Positions 49,263 through 59,488 are shown, counted from the stretch's first letter. The stretch: DNA of 64,000 bases from Neptunomonas phycophila (GCF_001922575.1 NZ_MRCI01000004.1:1-64000); one strand, 5' to 3'. Translations and numbers: made by a program. Notes: generated by a model not told the origin, from the letters alone.

Positions 49263-51845
49263 ATGCGACCTGAAAAATTTACCTCTAAGTTACAAGAAGC
49301 GCTCGGCGAGGCGCAGTCGCTCGCCATCGGGAAAGATAACAACCAAATAGAGCCGATTCATTTGTTGGCTGCTTTCATAGAGCAGCGAGACGGTTCGGTT
49401 CGGCCATTGCTTGCCCAAGCGGGAGCTAACCCTCAACAGTTAACCCGTTTAATAGGTGAGGGGATTGATCGATTACCTACGATTAAAACCCCTGACGGTG
49501 AAATTCGGCTATCGCAAAACATGGCACGTATTTTTAACCTGACCGAAAAACTAGCACAACAGCGCGGAGATCAATTTATCGCAAGTGAGCTTGTTCTGCT
49601 GGCCATGCTTGATGACAAAAGTGATGCAGGTAAGGTTTTAAAAGAGGCAGGTGTTACAAAAGCCGCACTTGAAAAAGTTATTTCTGCTATGCGTGGTGGT
49701 GATAGCGTCAATGATGCGAATGCTGAGTCTAATAGGCAGGCGCTGGATAAATACTGCATAGACCTAACTGAACGAGCTGAATCCGGGAAGTTAGACCCCG
49801 TGATTGGACGAGATGATGAAATACGCCGCACCATTCAGGTTCTTCAGCGTCGTACCAAAAACAATCCGGTATTAATAGGTGAGCCTGGTGTAGGTAAAAC
49901 GGCTATTGTTGAAGGCTTAGCGCAACGAATCGTAAACGGCGAAGTCCCTGAGGGCTTAAAAAACAAAAAAGTCTTGTCGCTGGATATGGGCTCCTTGATT
50001 GCTGGCGCTAAATTTAGGGGTGAGTTTGAAGAGCGTTTAAAAGCGGTGCTTAACGAGTTGTCTAAGCAAGAAGGCCAAGTGATCCTCTTTATTGATGAGC
50101 TGCACACTATGGTTGGGGCAGGTAAAGGCGAAGGCGCGATGGACGCTGGTAATATGCTTAAACCGGCTTTGGCGCGTGGTGAGCTTCACTGTGTTGGGGC
50201 AACGACATTAGATGAGTATCGTCAGTATGTAGAAAAAGACGCCGCCCTAGAGCGCCGTTTCCAGAAAGTGATAGTGGATGAGCCTAGCGAAGAAGATACC
50301 GTCGCTATTTTGCGTGGTCTAAAAGAGCGCTATGAGATCCATCACAGTGTCGATATTACGGACTCAGCTATTATTGCTGCCGCTAAATTGTCACAGCGTT
50401 ATATCACTGACCGCCAGCTTCCTGATAAAGCGATTGATTTAATAGACGAGGCGGCCTCTCGTATCCGTATGGAAATGGACTCCAAGCCAGAAGATATGGA
50501 TCGCCTTGAGCGTCGACTCATTCAATTGAAAATGGAGCGTGAAGCGCTTAAAAAAGAAAAGGATGAGGCCGCTCGTAAACGACTAGACGAACTGGAAAAA
50601 ACGATAGCAACATTGGAACTTGAATTTGCAGATCTGGATGAAATCTGGAAAGCAGAAAAAGCTGCGCTGCAAGGCTCTCAAAAGGTTAAAGAAGAGCTTG
50701 ATCAGGTGCGCACCGAGATGGAAAAAGCGCGCCGCGAAGGCGACTTGCAAAAGATGTCTGAGCTGCAGTATGGCCGGATTCCCGAGTTAGAAAAGCAGTT
50801 GGAGGCGGCTAATGAGGCAGAGCAAGCTGGCTTGCAACAAGGTAACAAGTTATTACGTAATAAAGTCACCGAAGAGGAAGTAGCGGAAGTCGTATCGCGC
50901 TGGACCGGTATTCCAATTAACAAAATGTTAGAGGGTGAGCGCGAAAAACTGCTACGTATGGAAGAAGAGCTTCATCATCGGGTCATTGGCCAGCGAGAGG
51001 CAGTAGAGGCCGTCGCTAACGCCGTGCGCCGATCCCGAGCAGGGCTGTCGGATCCTAACCGTCCAAATGGTAGTTTCCTTTTCTTGGGACCAACAGGGGT
51101 GGGTAAAACCGAGCTATGTAAAGCGTTGGCGAGTTACCTGTTTGATACCGAAGAAGCCATGGTGCGTATCGATATGTCCGAATTTATGGAGAAGCATTCC
51201 GTTGCACGTTTAATCGGAGCGCCTCCTGGGTATGTCGGTTATGAAGAGGGAGGGTATTTAACAGAGGCAGTGCGCCGTAAGCCGTATTCAGTGCTGTTGT
51301 TGGACGAGGTTGAAAAAGCGCACCCTGATGTCTTTAATATTTTGTTGCAAGTGCTAGAAGATGGTCGTTTAACCGATGGACAAGGTCGTACCGTTGATTT
51401 TAGAAACACTATTGTTGTGATGACATCAAACTTAGGCTCTCACCTGATCCAGAGCTTTAATGATGATGACGATTACGACTTAATGAAACGGGCCGTCATG
51501 GAAGAGGTGGGATCGCACTTCCGCCCTGAGGTGATTAACCGTATAGATGAAGTGGTTGTCTTCCATAGTTTGCGCAAAGATCAAGTGTCAGGTATTGCTA
51601 ATATTCAGCTTGATCGCCTACGTGAACGCTTGGCAGAACGGGATCTTACCTTAACTCTTACCAGCTCGGCACTGGATAAGTTGGTTGATCTCGGCTTTGA
51701 GCCAGTTTATGGTGCGCGGCCGTTAAAACGCGCCATTCAGCAACATCTAGAGAACCCGTTGGCACAATCGCTTTTGGCTGGTCAGTACTTGCCGGGGCAT
51801 GAGATTGTGGTAGATGTGGAGGCCGGCGAGTTTGTCTTTCGCTAA
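49263..51845 (+). CDS. clpB: ATP-dependent disaggregase ClpB
   Basis: 860 residues. N domain (1-145), NBD1 with Walker [10 protein letters not shown] near residue 204, the coiled-coil middle domain (about 405-525) needed for DnaK cooperation, and NBD2 with GPTGVGKTE near 605. It rescues aggregated proteins with DnaK/DnaJ/GrpE. ATG 49263 ([18 protein letters not shown]) follows SD AGGAG. A sigma32 promoter precedes it and a terminator follows. Confidence 0.98.
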   Translation: MRPEKFTSKLQEALGEAQSLAIGKDNNQIEPIHLLAAFIEQRDGSVRPLLAQAGANPQQLTRLIGEGIDRLPTIKTPDGEIRLSQNMARIFNLTEKLAQQRGDQFIASELVLLAMLDDKSDAGKVLKEAGVTKAALEKVISAMRGGDSVNDANAESNRQALDKYCIDLTERAESGKLDPVIGRDDEIRRTIQVLQRRTKNNPVLIGEPGVGKTAIVEGLAQRIVNGEVPEGLKNKKVLSLDMGSLIAGAKFRGEFEERLKAVLNELSKQEGQVILFIDELHTMVGAGKGEGAMDAGNMLKPALARGELHCVGATTLDEYRQYVEKDAALERRFQKVIVDEPSEEDTVAILRGLKERYEIHHSVDITDSAIIAAAKLSQRYITDRQLPDKAIDLIDEAASRIRMEMDSKPEDMDRLERRLIQLKMEREALKKEKDEAARKRLDELEKTIATLELEFADLDEIWKAEKAALQGSQKVKEELDQVRTEMEKARREGDLQKMSELQYGRIPELEKQLEAANEAEQAGLQQGNKLLRNKVTEEEVAEVVSRWTGIPINKMLEGEREKLLRMEEELHHRVIGQREAVEAVANAVRRSRAGLSDPNRPNGSFLFLGPTGVGKTELCKALASYLFDTEEAMVRIDMSEFMEKHSVARLIGAPPGYVGYEEGGYLTEAVRRKPYSVLLLDEVEKAHPDVFNILLQVLEDGRLTDGQGRTVDFRNTIVVMTSNLGSHLIQSFNDDDDYDLMKRAVMEEVGSHFRPEVINRIDEVVVFHSLRKDQVSGIANIQLDRLRERLAERDLTLTLTSSALDKLVDLGFEPVYGARPLKRAIQQHLENPLAQSLLAGQYLPGHEIVVDVEAGEFVFR

Positions 51846-51878
51846 AGGTGCTGAATAGTCAAAACATTGTTAAGTACT

Positions 51879-51906
51879 AGCCCGCTACAGAGCGGGCTTT
51901 TTTTTT
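51879..51906 (+). terminator. Intrinsic terminator after clpB
   Basis: AGCCCGCT-ACAG-AGCGGGCT followed by nine T. Confidence 0.94.
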
Positions 51907-52014
51907 AGCGTTTTTTGAGGATATGAAGGGGCTATTTACTGGTGAAAAGTGGTTTTATAGCCTAGTTTTATATGAGTAGGGGCTAATAGATAAAATCAGT
52001 ATAGAGAGAGCTGA

Positions 52015-52797
52015 ATGAAGTGTCTGAATGTGTTGGTAGTGGATGATGCAAAGTTTATTTGCGAGCATGTAACTAAAATTGTTCACGAGTCCTTTCCCTC
52101 GTCTGTTGTTAAATCGGCTTTTAACGGCGAAGACGCCCAACAAATTATGTCGTCTATTACATTTGATCTGATTTTATGCGATTGGGAAATGCCGCATATG
52201 AATGGTCTAGAGCTGTTAAAGTGGACGCGCCAGCAAGACGCTTATAAAACGACGCCCTATGTCATGATTACAAGCCGTGGCGAGCGTGAATATGTCTTAA
52301 AAGCCATTCAGGCTGGTGTGAACGATTATCTAGGTAAACCGTTTACTAGTGAGCAGTTGATTCAAAAAATTAATAAGATGTTGGGCAAAAAGACCAGTGT
52401 CGAAGCTCGCATGGTCAAAGATGATGCGAAACCCGAGACGGGCACCATGACAGCAGGAAGCGAAGCGCAAGCTAAGCATATTCCAAAACCTAAAGGTATG
52501 GCACATTTAAGGGTTCGCAATGACATCTACAAATGTGCCATTAAGGACCTTAGCCTTAAGGAAGTGTTCGCTGTCGTAAAAAATGAGGGCAATTATCCCG
52601 TTGTTTTAGATCAAGCTGTCATTGATATTGAATCAATGGACGGCGGTAATGTTGCACGTTTGAATGGCTTTATCCGTATGGTTGAAGCGGCAGAAGCTCA
52701 TATCGAAACGCCCTATATTAATATTCTAGTAGCGCTGGTGGATGATGACCCTGAAAAAATGGATCATTTGTCGCGATATATAGCCCAAGCTCGTTAG
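52015..52797 (+). CDS. Orphan response regulator with C-terminal degenerate PilZ-like domain
   Basis: 260 residues. The receiver domain (1-125) has the acidic pair D10-D11, phospho-acceptor Asp56 (LILCDWEMPHMNG), Thr/Ser in MITSRGE and Lys in LGKPF. A linker of about 40 residues leads to a C-terminal domain (about 165-260: CAIKDLSLKEVFAVVKNEG, ARLNGFIRMVEAAEAH). DLSLKE recalls the PilZ D/NxSxxG motif without its Gly and without an RxxxR block. No histidine kinase is adjacent. The PilZ assignment is tentative. Confidence 0.75.
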   Translation: MKCLNVLVVDDAKFICEHVTKIVHESFPSSVVKSAFNGEDAQQIMSSITFDLILCDWEMPHMNGLELLKWTRQQDAYKTTPYVMITSRGEREYVLKAIQAGVNDYLGKPFTSEQLIQKINKMLGKKTSVEARMVKDDAKPETGTMTAGSEAQAKHIPKPKGMAHLRVRNDIYKCAIKDLSLKEVFAVVKNEGNYPVVLDQAVIDIESMDGGNVARLNGFIRMVEAAEAHIETPYINILVALVDDDPEKMDHLSRYIAQAR

Positions 52798-52817
52798 TGA
52801 TTGATATACCAACCGGC

Positions 52818-53633
52818 TTAGTCGCGAGGCCTGACTAACTGAGTACGGCGTAAGTCGCTGTAAAACATACCGAGACAAGCCGCCGCAATTGAAACCGCAA
52901 ACAAGTCAGTATGTGCAAAACCACCATTATAGGTAAGCAACCTAATCGTCGCCGCAAAGAGCAGTAAGACAATAATGATGAAAAGCCATGGCGTAAACCA
53001 AGCCTGCAATCGATGGGCAAGCGATACGCCGAGCCACGAGCAAAATAACCCAGCTGATGCGCCGGTTAATACATCAACAGGCCAGTGCACTCCCACAGCT
53101 ATTCGTGAATAACCAATCAGAGCAGCTAGCAGTAAAGCGCAGACTTGTGCGACCCGAGATTGGCATAAGTGTGTCACTAGTCCAGCCGCTAAAAAAGCAG
53201 TCGCTGTATGCCCTGACGGGGTGCTATTGGCTGTTAACGCCGAACCTATTAAACGAAATGAGTCGTGGGCAAGGGTTGCGGGTGGTCTAGCCGTATGAAA
53301 GTACAGCTTTAACCCTTGAGTCATTAATATGCCAATGATGCCGGCGAATAGCATGGCGAGTGTAAAGCGAGGGTAGCGTAAGCTTAGGGCTAAACCCATG
53401 GCCAGTATTGGCCATTTATCGCCACTAAAAGTGATGTACTCCCACATCAAGGCAGGGAAGGGTAAGCTATAAGCTTGCAAGGTGTAGAACCCTGTTGTTA
53501 ATCCACCCGGCAAAAACAATACCGACAAGCCTGTCAGCAGTAATATGCCGGCCAGCGGGATTTGCCAAAACTGCGCTGGTGGGATGGCGTCGCTGCTCTC
53601 AATATGTTCCTGTAAATGGTTAAGGTGGCGCAT
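52818..53633 (-). CDS. PAP2-family membrane phosphatase
   Basis: 271 residues, about six membrane segments. The acid phosphatase/PAP2 motifs are KLYFHTARP, PSGHTA and SRIAVGVHWPVDV. Family members dephosphorylate undecaprenyl diphosphate, phosphatidylglycerol phosphate or phosphatidate (PgpB, LpxE-like). Exact substrate not deducible. Minus strand, divergent from rlmJ. Confidence 0.85.
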   Translation of the reverse strand: MRHLNHLQEHIESSDAIPPAQFWQIPLAGILLLTGLSVLFLPGGLTTGFYTLQAYSLPFPALMWEYITFSGDKWPILAMGLALSLRYPRFTLAMLFAGIIGILMTQGLKLYFHTARPPATLAHDSFRLIGSALTANSTPSGHTATAFLAAGLVTHLCQSRVAQVCALLLAALIGYSRIAVGVHWPVDVLTGASAGLFCSWLGVSLAHRLQAWFTPWLFIIIVLLLFAATIRLLTYNGGFAHTDLFAVSIAAACLGMFYSDLRRTQLVRPRD

Positions 53634-53723
53634 ACATAATTGCTCTCTAATGATCGGTAAGCAGACACCCTGCGATGCTGGCTGACGCGCGAGTGAATAT
53701 TGTCTTGGGTAACTTATTACACA

Positions 53724-53758
53724 TTGACATAAAAATTGGGTTTATTAAAAGTAATAAT
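53724..53758 (+). promoter_or_regulatory. Possible promoter for rlmJ
   Basis: A perfect TTGACA at 53724-53729, followed by an A/T-rich stretch with weak -10 candidates; none sits at 17 bases with good consensus (TAATAAT is 22 bases away). Low confidence. Confidence 0.35.
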
Positions 53759-53819
53759 ACTTCTGTAACAGAGTGGCAGGGGCGATAATAGATTCCTATT
53801 TTCATTGAGGATTTAAAGC

Positions 53820-54659
53820 GTGCTTAGCTATAAACACGGGTTTCATGCGGGAAACTTTGCCGATGTACACAAGCATATGGTGCTAGTGCAATTGATTAAC
53901 GCGCTGAATCAGAAGCCTAAGCCGTGGAGTTATTTGGAGACTCACGGCGGGAAAGCCCATTATGATTTAACAGACGAGCAAGCAGAAAAAACCGGTGAAT
54001 ATAAAAAGGGAATTGCACCTGTGTGGGCTGCTGCTCAGCCGCCTACATTGGTCGCCAATTATTTAGCTCAGGTGAGTGCTGAAAATACCGGCCGTCTATT
54101 GCGTTACTACCCTGGATCTCCCGCTATAGCGGCTAGCATGGCGAGAGAAGATGATCGTATCGCGATTATGGAACTTCACGCGAATGAATATGAACTAATT
54201 AATAAATACTTTAAGCGTAATACACAGGTTGCTATCCACCATCGCGATGGTTATGAAGGTGTGTTGTCAATGTTGCCGCCTAAACCCAATCGCGGCGTGG
54301 TATTGATTGACCCGTCTTACGAAGTAAAAAGTGAGTATCAAGAGGTCGCTCGATTTATCAAAAAGGCACACCAGCGCTGGCCTATTGGCGTGTACGCCGT
54401 GTGGTATCCTATTTTGAAAGCGGGCTTACATCGAGCGATGCTACAAAGTGTAGCGTCGTCAGGTATTCGCAAGGTATTTGTTTCCGAGTTTTACCAAAAG
54501 TCATCAAATAGTGGTCGTATGTTTGGTAGCGGTATGATGTTGATTAATCCACCTTGGCAGCTGGAAGAACAGCTGGGATCTGTCATGCCGTGGTTGGAGC
54601 GGACTCTAGCAGAAAGTGATGCTGATTCATCATCAGGGCGATGGTTGGTGCCGGAATAG
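53820..54659 (+). CDS. rlmJ: 23S rRNA (adenine(2030)-N6)-methyltransferase RlmJ
   Basis: 279 residues. It begins MLSYKHGFHAGNFADVHKH, the RlmJ signature. ETHGGKAHYDL and PGSPAIAASMAREDDRI fit, and catalytic motif IV is IDPSYEVKSEYQEV. Start GTG 53820 after SD-like GAGG; the family start coincides. The E. coli enzyme methylates A2030 and is needed to use extracellular DNA as a nutrient (YhiR/ComJ). Confidence 0.95.
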   Translation: MLSYKHGFHAGNFADVHKHMVLVQLINALNQKPKPWSYLETHGGKAHYDLTDEQAEKTGEYKKGIAPVWAAAQPPTLVANYLAQVSAENTGRLLRYYPGSPAIAASMAREDDRIAIMELHANEYELINKYFKRNTQVAIHHRDGYEGVLSMLPPKPNRGVVLIDPSYEVKSEYQEVARFIKKAHQRWPIGVYAVWYPILKAGLHRAMLQSVASSGIRKVFVSEFYQKSSNSGRMFGSGMMLINPPWQLEEQLGSVMPWLERTLAESDADSSSGRWLVPE

Positions 54660-54682
54660 TACGGGCTACCTAAAGGAGCTGG

Positions 54683-54748
54683 ATGGGTAAACTCAATCAG
54701 TATATTAATACAGTGGCGTTATTACTTGCGCAGCTCATGAATGGATAA
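54683..54748 (+). CDS. Possible 21-residue leader peptide upstream of the antiporter
   Basis: ATG 54683 has a good SD (AAAGGAG) and reads MGKLNQYINTVALLLAQLMNG before TAA 54746. Its end overlaps the next ATG (54741) within ATGGATAA, the geometry of translational coupling. Not known from homologues; may be spurious. Confidence 0.35.
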   Translation: MGKLNQYINTVALLLAQLMNG

Positions 54749-54794
54749 ACAAAAGGTTGTAGCACTATCGACACAAATGGATTTATTTTTTTAG
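54741..54794 (+). pseudogene. Frame-0 start segment of the antiporter, interrupted at a T7 run
   Basis: ATG 54741 reads MDKQKVVALSTQMDLFF then TAG. A -1 shift at the seven-T run (54786-54792) continues as LAGVLLLVSILASSLTV, the start of the antiporter, and MDLFFLAGVLLLVSILAS looks like the normal family N-terminus (ATG 54777). So one base is missing from the run, or recoding/transcriptional slippage occurs there. Confidence 0.6.
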
Positions 54795-54805
54795 CCGGGG
54801 TTTTA

Positions 54806-56503
54806 TTGTTGGTTAGCATACTAGCCAGCTCCTTAACCGTCCGTGCTGGGTTGCCCCTTTTACTCGTCTTTCTTGGCGTGGGAATGCTGGCAGGTGAAGA
54901 AGGCATTGGGCAACTGGACTTTGATAATTCAGGCCTCGCTTTTTTTGTTGGTAACTTGTCGCTTGCCGTTATTTTGCTGGATGGTGGTATGCGAACCAAG
55001 ACCAGTACCTTCCGGGTTGCGTTATGGCCCTCATTGTCATTAGCCACATTGGGTGTCGTGTTAACCACGGCTGCTGTGGGAGCATTTGCCGCATGGTTGC
55101 TGGATGTAAAGCTCATCTATGGCTTGCTACTGGGGGCAATCGTTGGCTCTACTGATGCCGCCGCTGTTTTTAGTCTACTCCGTAATAGTGGTGTAAGACT
55201 TAACGAACGTGTGGGGGGGACTCTCGAGATTGAGTCGGGTGCCAATGACCCCATGGCCATTTTGCTGGTTGTTATGCTGACCGGTTTGCTACAGACGGCA
55301 GATCATTTGAGTGTTTGGGCTTTTCTAGCTCAAATGTTCCAGCAGTTTGCACTGGGTAGCATTATCGGTTTGTTAGGCGGCAAGCTATTACTCTTGATTT
55401 TACGTCGAGTTCCTTTAGTGGAAGGCCTGTACGCTATTCTCATTATTTCATTTGGGTTGGCTGTGTTTTCTGGCGTTAATATGGTGGGCGGCAGTGGCTT
55501 TTTAGCGGTTTATTTAGCGGGCTTAACCGTCGGTAATGGGCATCTCAAACAGCTGGAGTCTATCTCTAAGGTGATGGATGGGTTAGCTTGGCTGGCTCAG
55601 GCGGGTATGTTCTTATTGTTAGGATTGTTGGTTACACCATCTAGCTTATTAACGCACGGCTTAGAAGCGCTAGCCATTGCCGCGTTTTTGATTTTTGTGG
55701 CGCGTCCACTGGCCGTGATGGTTTGCTTGCTCCCGTTTGATTTTCGTTGGTCTGAAAATTTTTATATAAGTTGGGTTGGATTGCGCGGTGCGGTTCCCAT
55801 TGTGTTAGCTTTATACCCAGTGATAGCAGGCTTAACCAATGCGAACTTGTTATTTGAAATAACCTTTACGGTTGTGCTCATCTCGCTATTGTTACAAGGC
55901 TCTACGGTACCGCTAGTAGCGCGTTGGTTGAAGGTTGTGGTGCCTCCTGCACCGGCTCCCACTACTCGCTTTTCATTAATTGACGATGTGAACTCGCATT
56001 ATTCATTGGAGCTGTACGAGTTTTTTGTACAAGCTGACTCGCTGCATATCCCCGCTTCAGTCGTACAAAACGTGCCAAGTGCGACGGTTTCTACGCCTCA
56101 GTTAGTGGCCTTAGTTCGGGACAAAAAACCGATGGTGGTTAATGCAGAAACCGAGCTAAAAGCGGGTGATAGAATTTGGATGCTGTTGCACCCTGATGAT
56201 GTGAACGAAGTTGCATTGCGCTTTTCACAACAAACATCAGAGTCATTTCTGCTGCAGAACTTTTTTGGTGAGTTTTCCATACGAGGTGATGCGTCGTTGC
56301 TGGATTTGGCAAAAGTGTATGGTGTGCCTCTTGAAGGGATTAGCGCTGAAGACACGGCAGCTGAGTTGTTACAACGCCAATTGGGTAAATCGCTGGTGGT
56401 CGGTGACAGAGCACGCTTTGGAAACCTGAGATTAACCATCCGTCAAATGAATGGTAATCAAATAGAGGTTATTGGCCTTAAGCTTCACGACAAGGCTCAA
56501 TAA
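54806..56503 (+). CDS. nhaP2: K+/H+ (CPA1) antiporter NhaP2/CvrA, 5' end displaced by apparent frameshift
   Basis: At least 565 residues. About 12 membrane segments with the CPA1 motifs LGVGMLAGEEGIGQLDFDN, LAVILLDGGMRT, GSTDAAAVFSLL and IESGANDPMAILLV. The cytosolic C-terminus holds a TrkA-C-like domain (about 385-475) and a CorC/HlyC-like end. The only in-frame starts are TTG 54806/54809, inside the first membrane helix. Conserved sequence upstream (FLAGVLLLVS) reads from 54788 but has no start codon in frame. An upstream start in another frame plus a -1 shift is likely. Confidence 0.88.
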   Translation: MLVSILASSLTVRAGLPLLLVFLGVGMLAGEEGIGQLDFDNSGLAFFVGNLSLAVILLDGGMRTKTSTFRVALWPSLSLATLGVVLTTAAVGAFAAWLLDVKLIYGLLLGAIVGSTDAAAVFSLLRNSGVRLNERVGGTLEIESGANDPMAILLVVMLTGLLQTADHLSVWAFLAQMFQQFALGSIIGLLGGKLLLLILRRVPLVEGLYAILIISFGLAVFSGVNMVGGSGFLAVYLAGLTVGNGHLKQLESISKVMDGLAWLAQAGMFLLLGLLVTPSSLLTHGLEALAIAAFLIFVARPLAVMVCLLPFDFRWSENFYISWVGLRGAVPIVLALYPVIAGLTNANLLFEITFTVVLISLLLQGSTVPLVARWLKVVVPPAPAPTTRFSLIDDVNSHYSLELYEFFVQADSLHIPASVVQNVPSATVSTPQLVALVRDKKPMVVNAETELKAGDRIWMLLHPDDVNEVALRFSQQTSESFLLQNFFGEFSIRGDASLLDLAKVYGVPLEGISAEDTAAELLQRQLGKSLVVGDRARFGNLRLTIRQMNGNQIEVIGLKLHDKAQ

Positions 56504-56532
56504 TACTGCTGGTATAAAGTAAGTGCAGTGCC

Positions 56533-56557
56533 GGCTAATCGTAACGGCGTGTTAGCC
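56533..56557. repeat. Weak hairpin between convergent nhaP2 and small hypothetical gene
   Basis: GGCTAA and TTAGCC are inverted around a 13-base loop. No T-run. Possibly a weak shared terminator. Confidence 0.3.
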
Positions 56558-56577
56558 AGCCTGCCTAAATTAGACCT

Positions 56578-56844
56578 TTAATAGAGAGCTGTTTCGTCTT
56601 TGACCAGATCAATTAGCAGTTGCAAGAAAAGGTCATCCGCTTCACTGTGTTCAAGAGGGATCTTAACGTTGGTGGTTGAGGAAAGCTCTTCAGCAATTAG
56701 GACGGCAGCATCTTTCTTTCCCAAATGTTTGCGCGTTATTTCTTTAGCATGAGCGCAGATCTCTGGCTCGCTAAACACCTTACGAATAAACAGTAGCAAT
56801 TCATTAATCACGCGCTCTTTGTTTTTAATTTCTTTAATGGCCAT
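56578..56844 (-). CDS. Small hypothetical protein
   Basis: 88 residues, mostly helical and charged, begins MAIKEIKNKERVINELLLFI. No signal peptide or membrane segment and no family recognised. Start ATG 56844 has SD GGAGAG six bases upstream; an in-frame ATG at 56877 would add eleven residues without an SD. Convergent with nhaP2; divergent from ilvI. Confidence 0.65.
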   Translation of the reverse strand: MAIKEIKNKERVINELLLFIRKVFSEPEICAHAKEITRKHLGKKDAAVLIAEELSSTTNVKIPLEHSEADDLFLQLLIDLVKDETALY

Positions 56845-57254
56845 TCTGTACTCTCCGCAAACAGACCCTGTATACATTTCTTACACTATAAACCTAGTTT
56901 TGGGTCTACGCATCCGTTGAGTTGTTCCTATTTTTAAAATGATTGTTCAAAAAAAATGCAGTTTCCTTGAATGGAAGGCGATGAAGTGAGAAAATATCGC
57001 GCTATTTTTCTTCGTTTTCAGCAGTAGGAAACCCCGAGGCTGTCAGCGAAACTAAGCAATACCCAGCTTATTTAGTCTCAGTAGGTCTGCCGGTTAAGTG
57101 ATCCTTTGCCAGCATTCATCAGAACGTGGGCCTAATCCTTTTGCTAGGTTTTCGCTGCTCCGGCGTCATCAGCGCTGCGGCAGTACATGTTCATTTTGCA
57201 GAATCTCTGAACTTATATTCACCGCAGAGTCGGTGACGATTAGAGGGTAATAAC
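56845..57254 (+). promoter_or_regulatory. Long intergenic region upstream of ilvI
   Basis: About 410 bases without a credible gene. A weak TTGAAT at 56967-56972 with AAATAT-like -10 could promote ilvI, which would give a leader near 250 bases. ACTAAGC (57049-57055) and a matching GCTT-TTAGT arm nearby can pair. I see no leader peptide rich in Leu/Ile/Val codons and no clear attenuator terminator. Promoters for both ilvI and the small gene must lie here. Confidence 0.4.
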
Positions 57255-58973
57255 GTGGAATTACTATCAGGCGCAGAAATGGTTGTTCGCGCCCTGCGCG
57301 ATCAGGGTGTGAAATATATATACGGCTATCCGGGCGGGGCGTTGCTGCATCTATATGATGCCATCTTCCAGCAAGACGAGGTCGAACATATTCTGGTGCG
57401 CCACGAGCAAGCTGCTACACACATGGCTGATGCTTATGCGCGCGCTACCGGTAAAGCCGGCGTCGCGCTGGTCACATCGGGTCCAGGTGCAACGAATGCA
57501 GTAACAGGTATCGCAACCGCTTATATGGATTCTATTCCAATGGTTGTTATCACAGGTCAGGTGATGAGTCACTTGATAGGTGAAGATGCGTTTCAAGAAA
57601 CCGATATGATCGGTATTTCTCGACCGATTGTTAAGCACAGCTTTAGCATTCAGCGTCCAGAAGAAATTCCTGAAGTGATCCGTAAGGCCTTCCACATTGC
57701 AGAGTCAGGTCGTCCTGGTCCAGTTGTGGTCGATATCCCTAAGGATATGACAACGCCAACCGATCGTTTTCAGTATGAGTTTCCGGCTGATGTGAAGCTG
57801 CGTTCATACAATCCGGTTACCAAAGGGCATAGCGGCCAAATTAAAAAAGCATTTGATATGCTGATGTCGGCTAAGCGTCCAGTGATTTACACCGGTGGTG
57901 GTGTCATCATGGGTGATGCGAGTGCGGAGCTAATAGAGCTTGCGCAAGCGCTGAATTTCCCTGTGACGAATACCTTAATGGGGTTAGGTGGCTACCCAGG
58001 CACAGATCGCCAGTTTATTGGCATGCTGGGTATGCATGGCAGCTATGAAGCAAACATGGCGATGCACCACAGTGATCTTATTTTAGCGGTGGGTGCGCGT
58101 TTTGATGACCGTGTCACTAACGCCACAGAAAAATTCTGCCCTACTGCCAAGATTATTCATATCGATGTTGACCCTGCTTCGATCTCTAAGACCATCCGTG
58201 CAGATGTGCCTATTGTTGGTGCCGCAAAACTCGTCTTAGAAGATATGATCCAGTTGCTTAAAGGCACGAAAAAATCAGTTGATCAAGCGGCGCTTGCTAG
58301 CTGGTGGAAGCAAATTGATGAATGGCGTGAGCGTCACGGTGGTCGTTTCTTAACGGACTCCGAGTTAATGAAGCCTCAGCAAGTTATCGAAATGCTCAGC
58401 AAGGTTACTAACGGTGATGCATACGTCTGCTCAGATGTTGGTCAGCACCAAATGTTTGCCGCGCAATATTACAAGTTCAATAAGCCGAATCGTTGGATCA
58501 ACTCCGGTGGTCTAGGTACGATGGGCTTTGGTTTGCCGGCAGCGATGGGCGTTAAGCTTAACTTCCCTGATGCTGATGTTGCCTGTGTAACGGGTGAAGG
58601 TAGTATCCAGATGAATATCCAAGAGCTATCGACTTGTAAACAGTACGATATGCCGGTGAAAATCATCTGCTTGAACAACCAGTCGTTGGGTATGGTTCGT
58701 CAGTGGCAAGATATGAACTATGAGTCTCGTCATTCGCAATCTTATATGAAGTCGCTACCTGATTTTGTGAAGTTGGTCGAGTCTTACGGCCATGTTGGTA
58801 TCAAAGTTGATAAATACAGTGATTTGGAAGCGGCGATGACCGAAGCTTTCTCGTTAAAGGATCGCTTAGTATTTATGGATATTGCGGTTGATCCGCATGA
58901 GCACGTGTATCCGATGCAGGTTCCGCGTGGCACGATGCGCGACATGTGGCTTAGCAAAACGGAGAGGACATAA
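57255..58973 (+). CDS. ilvI: Acetolactate synthase large subunit
   Basis: 572 residues, ThDP-dependent AHAS, first common step of branched-chain amino acid synthesis. Catalytic Glu in [19 protein letters not shown] near residue 50, then [20 protein letters not shown]. The ThDP/Mg site is [20 protein letters not shown] through [17 protein letters not shown] 57255 with SD AGAGGG. It forms an operon with ilvH; ilvC does not follow. Confidence 0.97.
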   Translation: MELLSGAEMVVRALRDQGVKYIYGYPGGALLHLYDAIFQQDEVEHILVRHEQAATHMADAYARATGKAGVALVTSGPGATNAVTGIATAYMDSIPMVVITGQVMSHLIGEDAFQETDMIGISRPIVKHSFSIQRPEEIPEVIRKAFHIAESGRPGPVVVDIPKDMTTPTDRFQYEFPADVKLRSYNPVTKGHSGQIKKAFDMLMSAKRPVIYTGGGVIMGDASAELIELAQALNFPVTNTLMGLGGYPGTDRQFIGMLGMHGSYEANMAMHHSDLILAVGARFDDRVTNATEKFCPTAKIIHIDVDPASISKTIRADVPIVGAAKLVLEDMIQLLKGTKKSVDQAALASWWKQIDEWRERHGGRFLTDSELMKPQQVIEMLSKVTNGDAYVCSDVGQHQMFAAQYYKFNKPNRWINSGGLGTMGFGLPAAMGVKLNFPDADVACVTGEGSIQMNIQELSTCKQYDMPVKIICLNNQSLGMVRQWQDMNYESRHSQSYMKSLPDFVKLVESYGHVGIKVDKYSDLEAAMTEAFSLKDRLVFMDIAVDPHEHVYPMQVPRGTMRDMWLSKTERT

Positions 58974-58975
58974 AA

Positions 58976-59467
58976 ATGCGTCATATCATTTCTGTTCTTT
59001 TAGAAAACGAACCGGGTGCTTTGTCACGTGTTGTGGGTCTGTTCTCGCAGCGTAACTTCAACATTGAAACGTTAACGGTTGCGCCAACTGATGACGATAC
59101 CTTGTCTCGCTTAACGGTGACGACAGAGGGTGATGATCGTGTTGTTGAGCAAATCACGAAGCAGCTCAATAAGCTGATTGATGTTGTTAAGGTCGTGGAC
59201 TTGACTGAAGGTGAGCACATTGAGCGTGAGCTAATGATGATCAAGTTCAAAGCCTCCGGTGCATATCGTGCCGAAGTTAAGCGTACGGCGGATATTTTCC
59301 GAGGTCAGATAATTGACATTACGCCTAACACTTACACCGTTCAGCTGGTTGGCTCTAGTGCTAAGTTAGACGCATTCATTGATGCATTGGGAACAACGAA
59401 TGTCATTGAAGTCGTTCGTTCTGGTGTTTCAGGGATAGCGCGCGGCGAGAAAGTGCTCAGCCTATAA
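58976..59467 (+). CDS. ilvH: Acetolactate synthase small (regulatory) subunit
   Basis: 163 residues. N-terminal ACT domain MRHIISVLLENEPGALSRVV and QRNFNIETLTVAPTDD binds valine for feedback inhibition. The C-terminal ALS_ss domain is complete (MMIKFKASGAYRAEVKRTAD). Two bases after the ilvI stop; terminator 21 bases after the gene. Confidence 0.97.
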   Translation: MRHIISVLLENEPGALSRVVGLFSQRNFNIETLTVAPTDDDTLSRLTVTTEGDDRVVEQITKQLNKLIDVVKVVDLTEGEHIERELMMIKFKASGAYRAEVKRTADIFRGQIIDITPNTYTVQLVGSSAKLDAFIDALGTTNVIEVVRSGVSGIARGEKVLSL

Positions 59468-59488
59468 GCCTTGATCCATCTATATGAT

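Noticed and set aside
56967-56997. TTGAAT with AAATAT as a firm ilvI promoter
   Set aside because: Spacing and -10 are poor; kept only as a weak candidate within the intergenic entry.
57351-57695. 114-codon minus-strand frame opposite ilvI
   Set aside because: Antisense to a certain gene, rich in His/Cys/Thr as expected from reverse reading.
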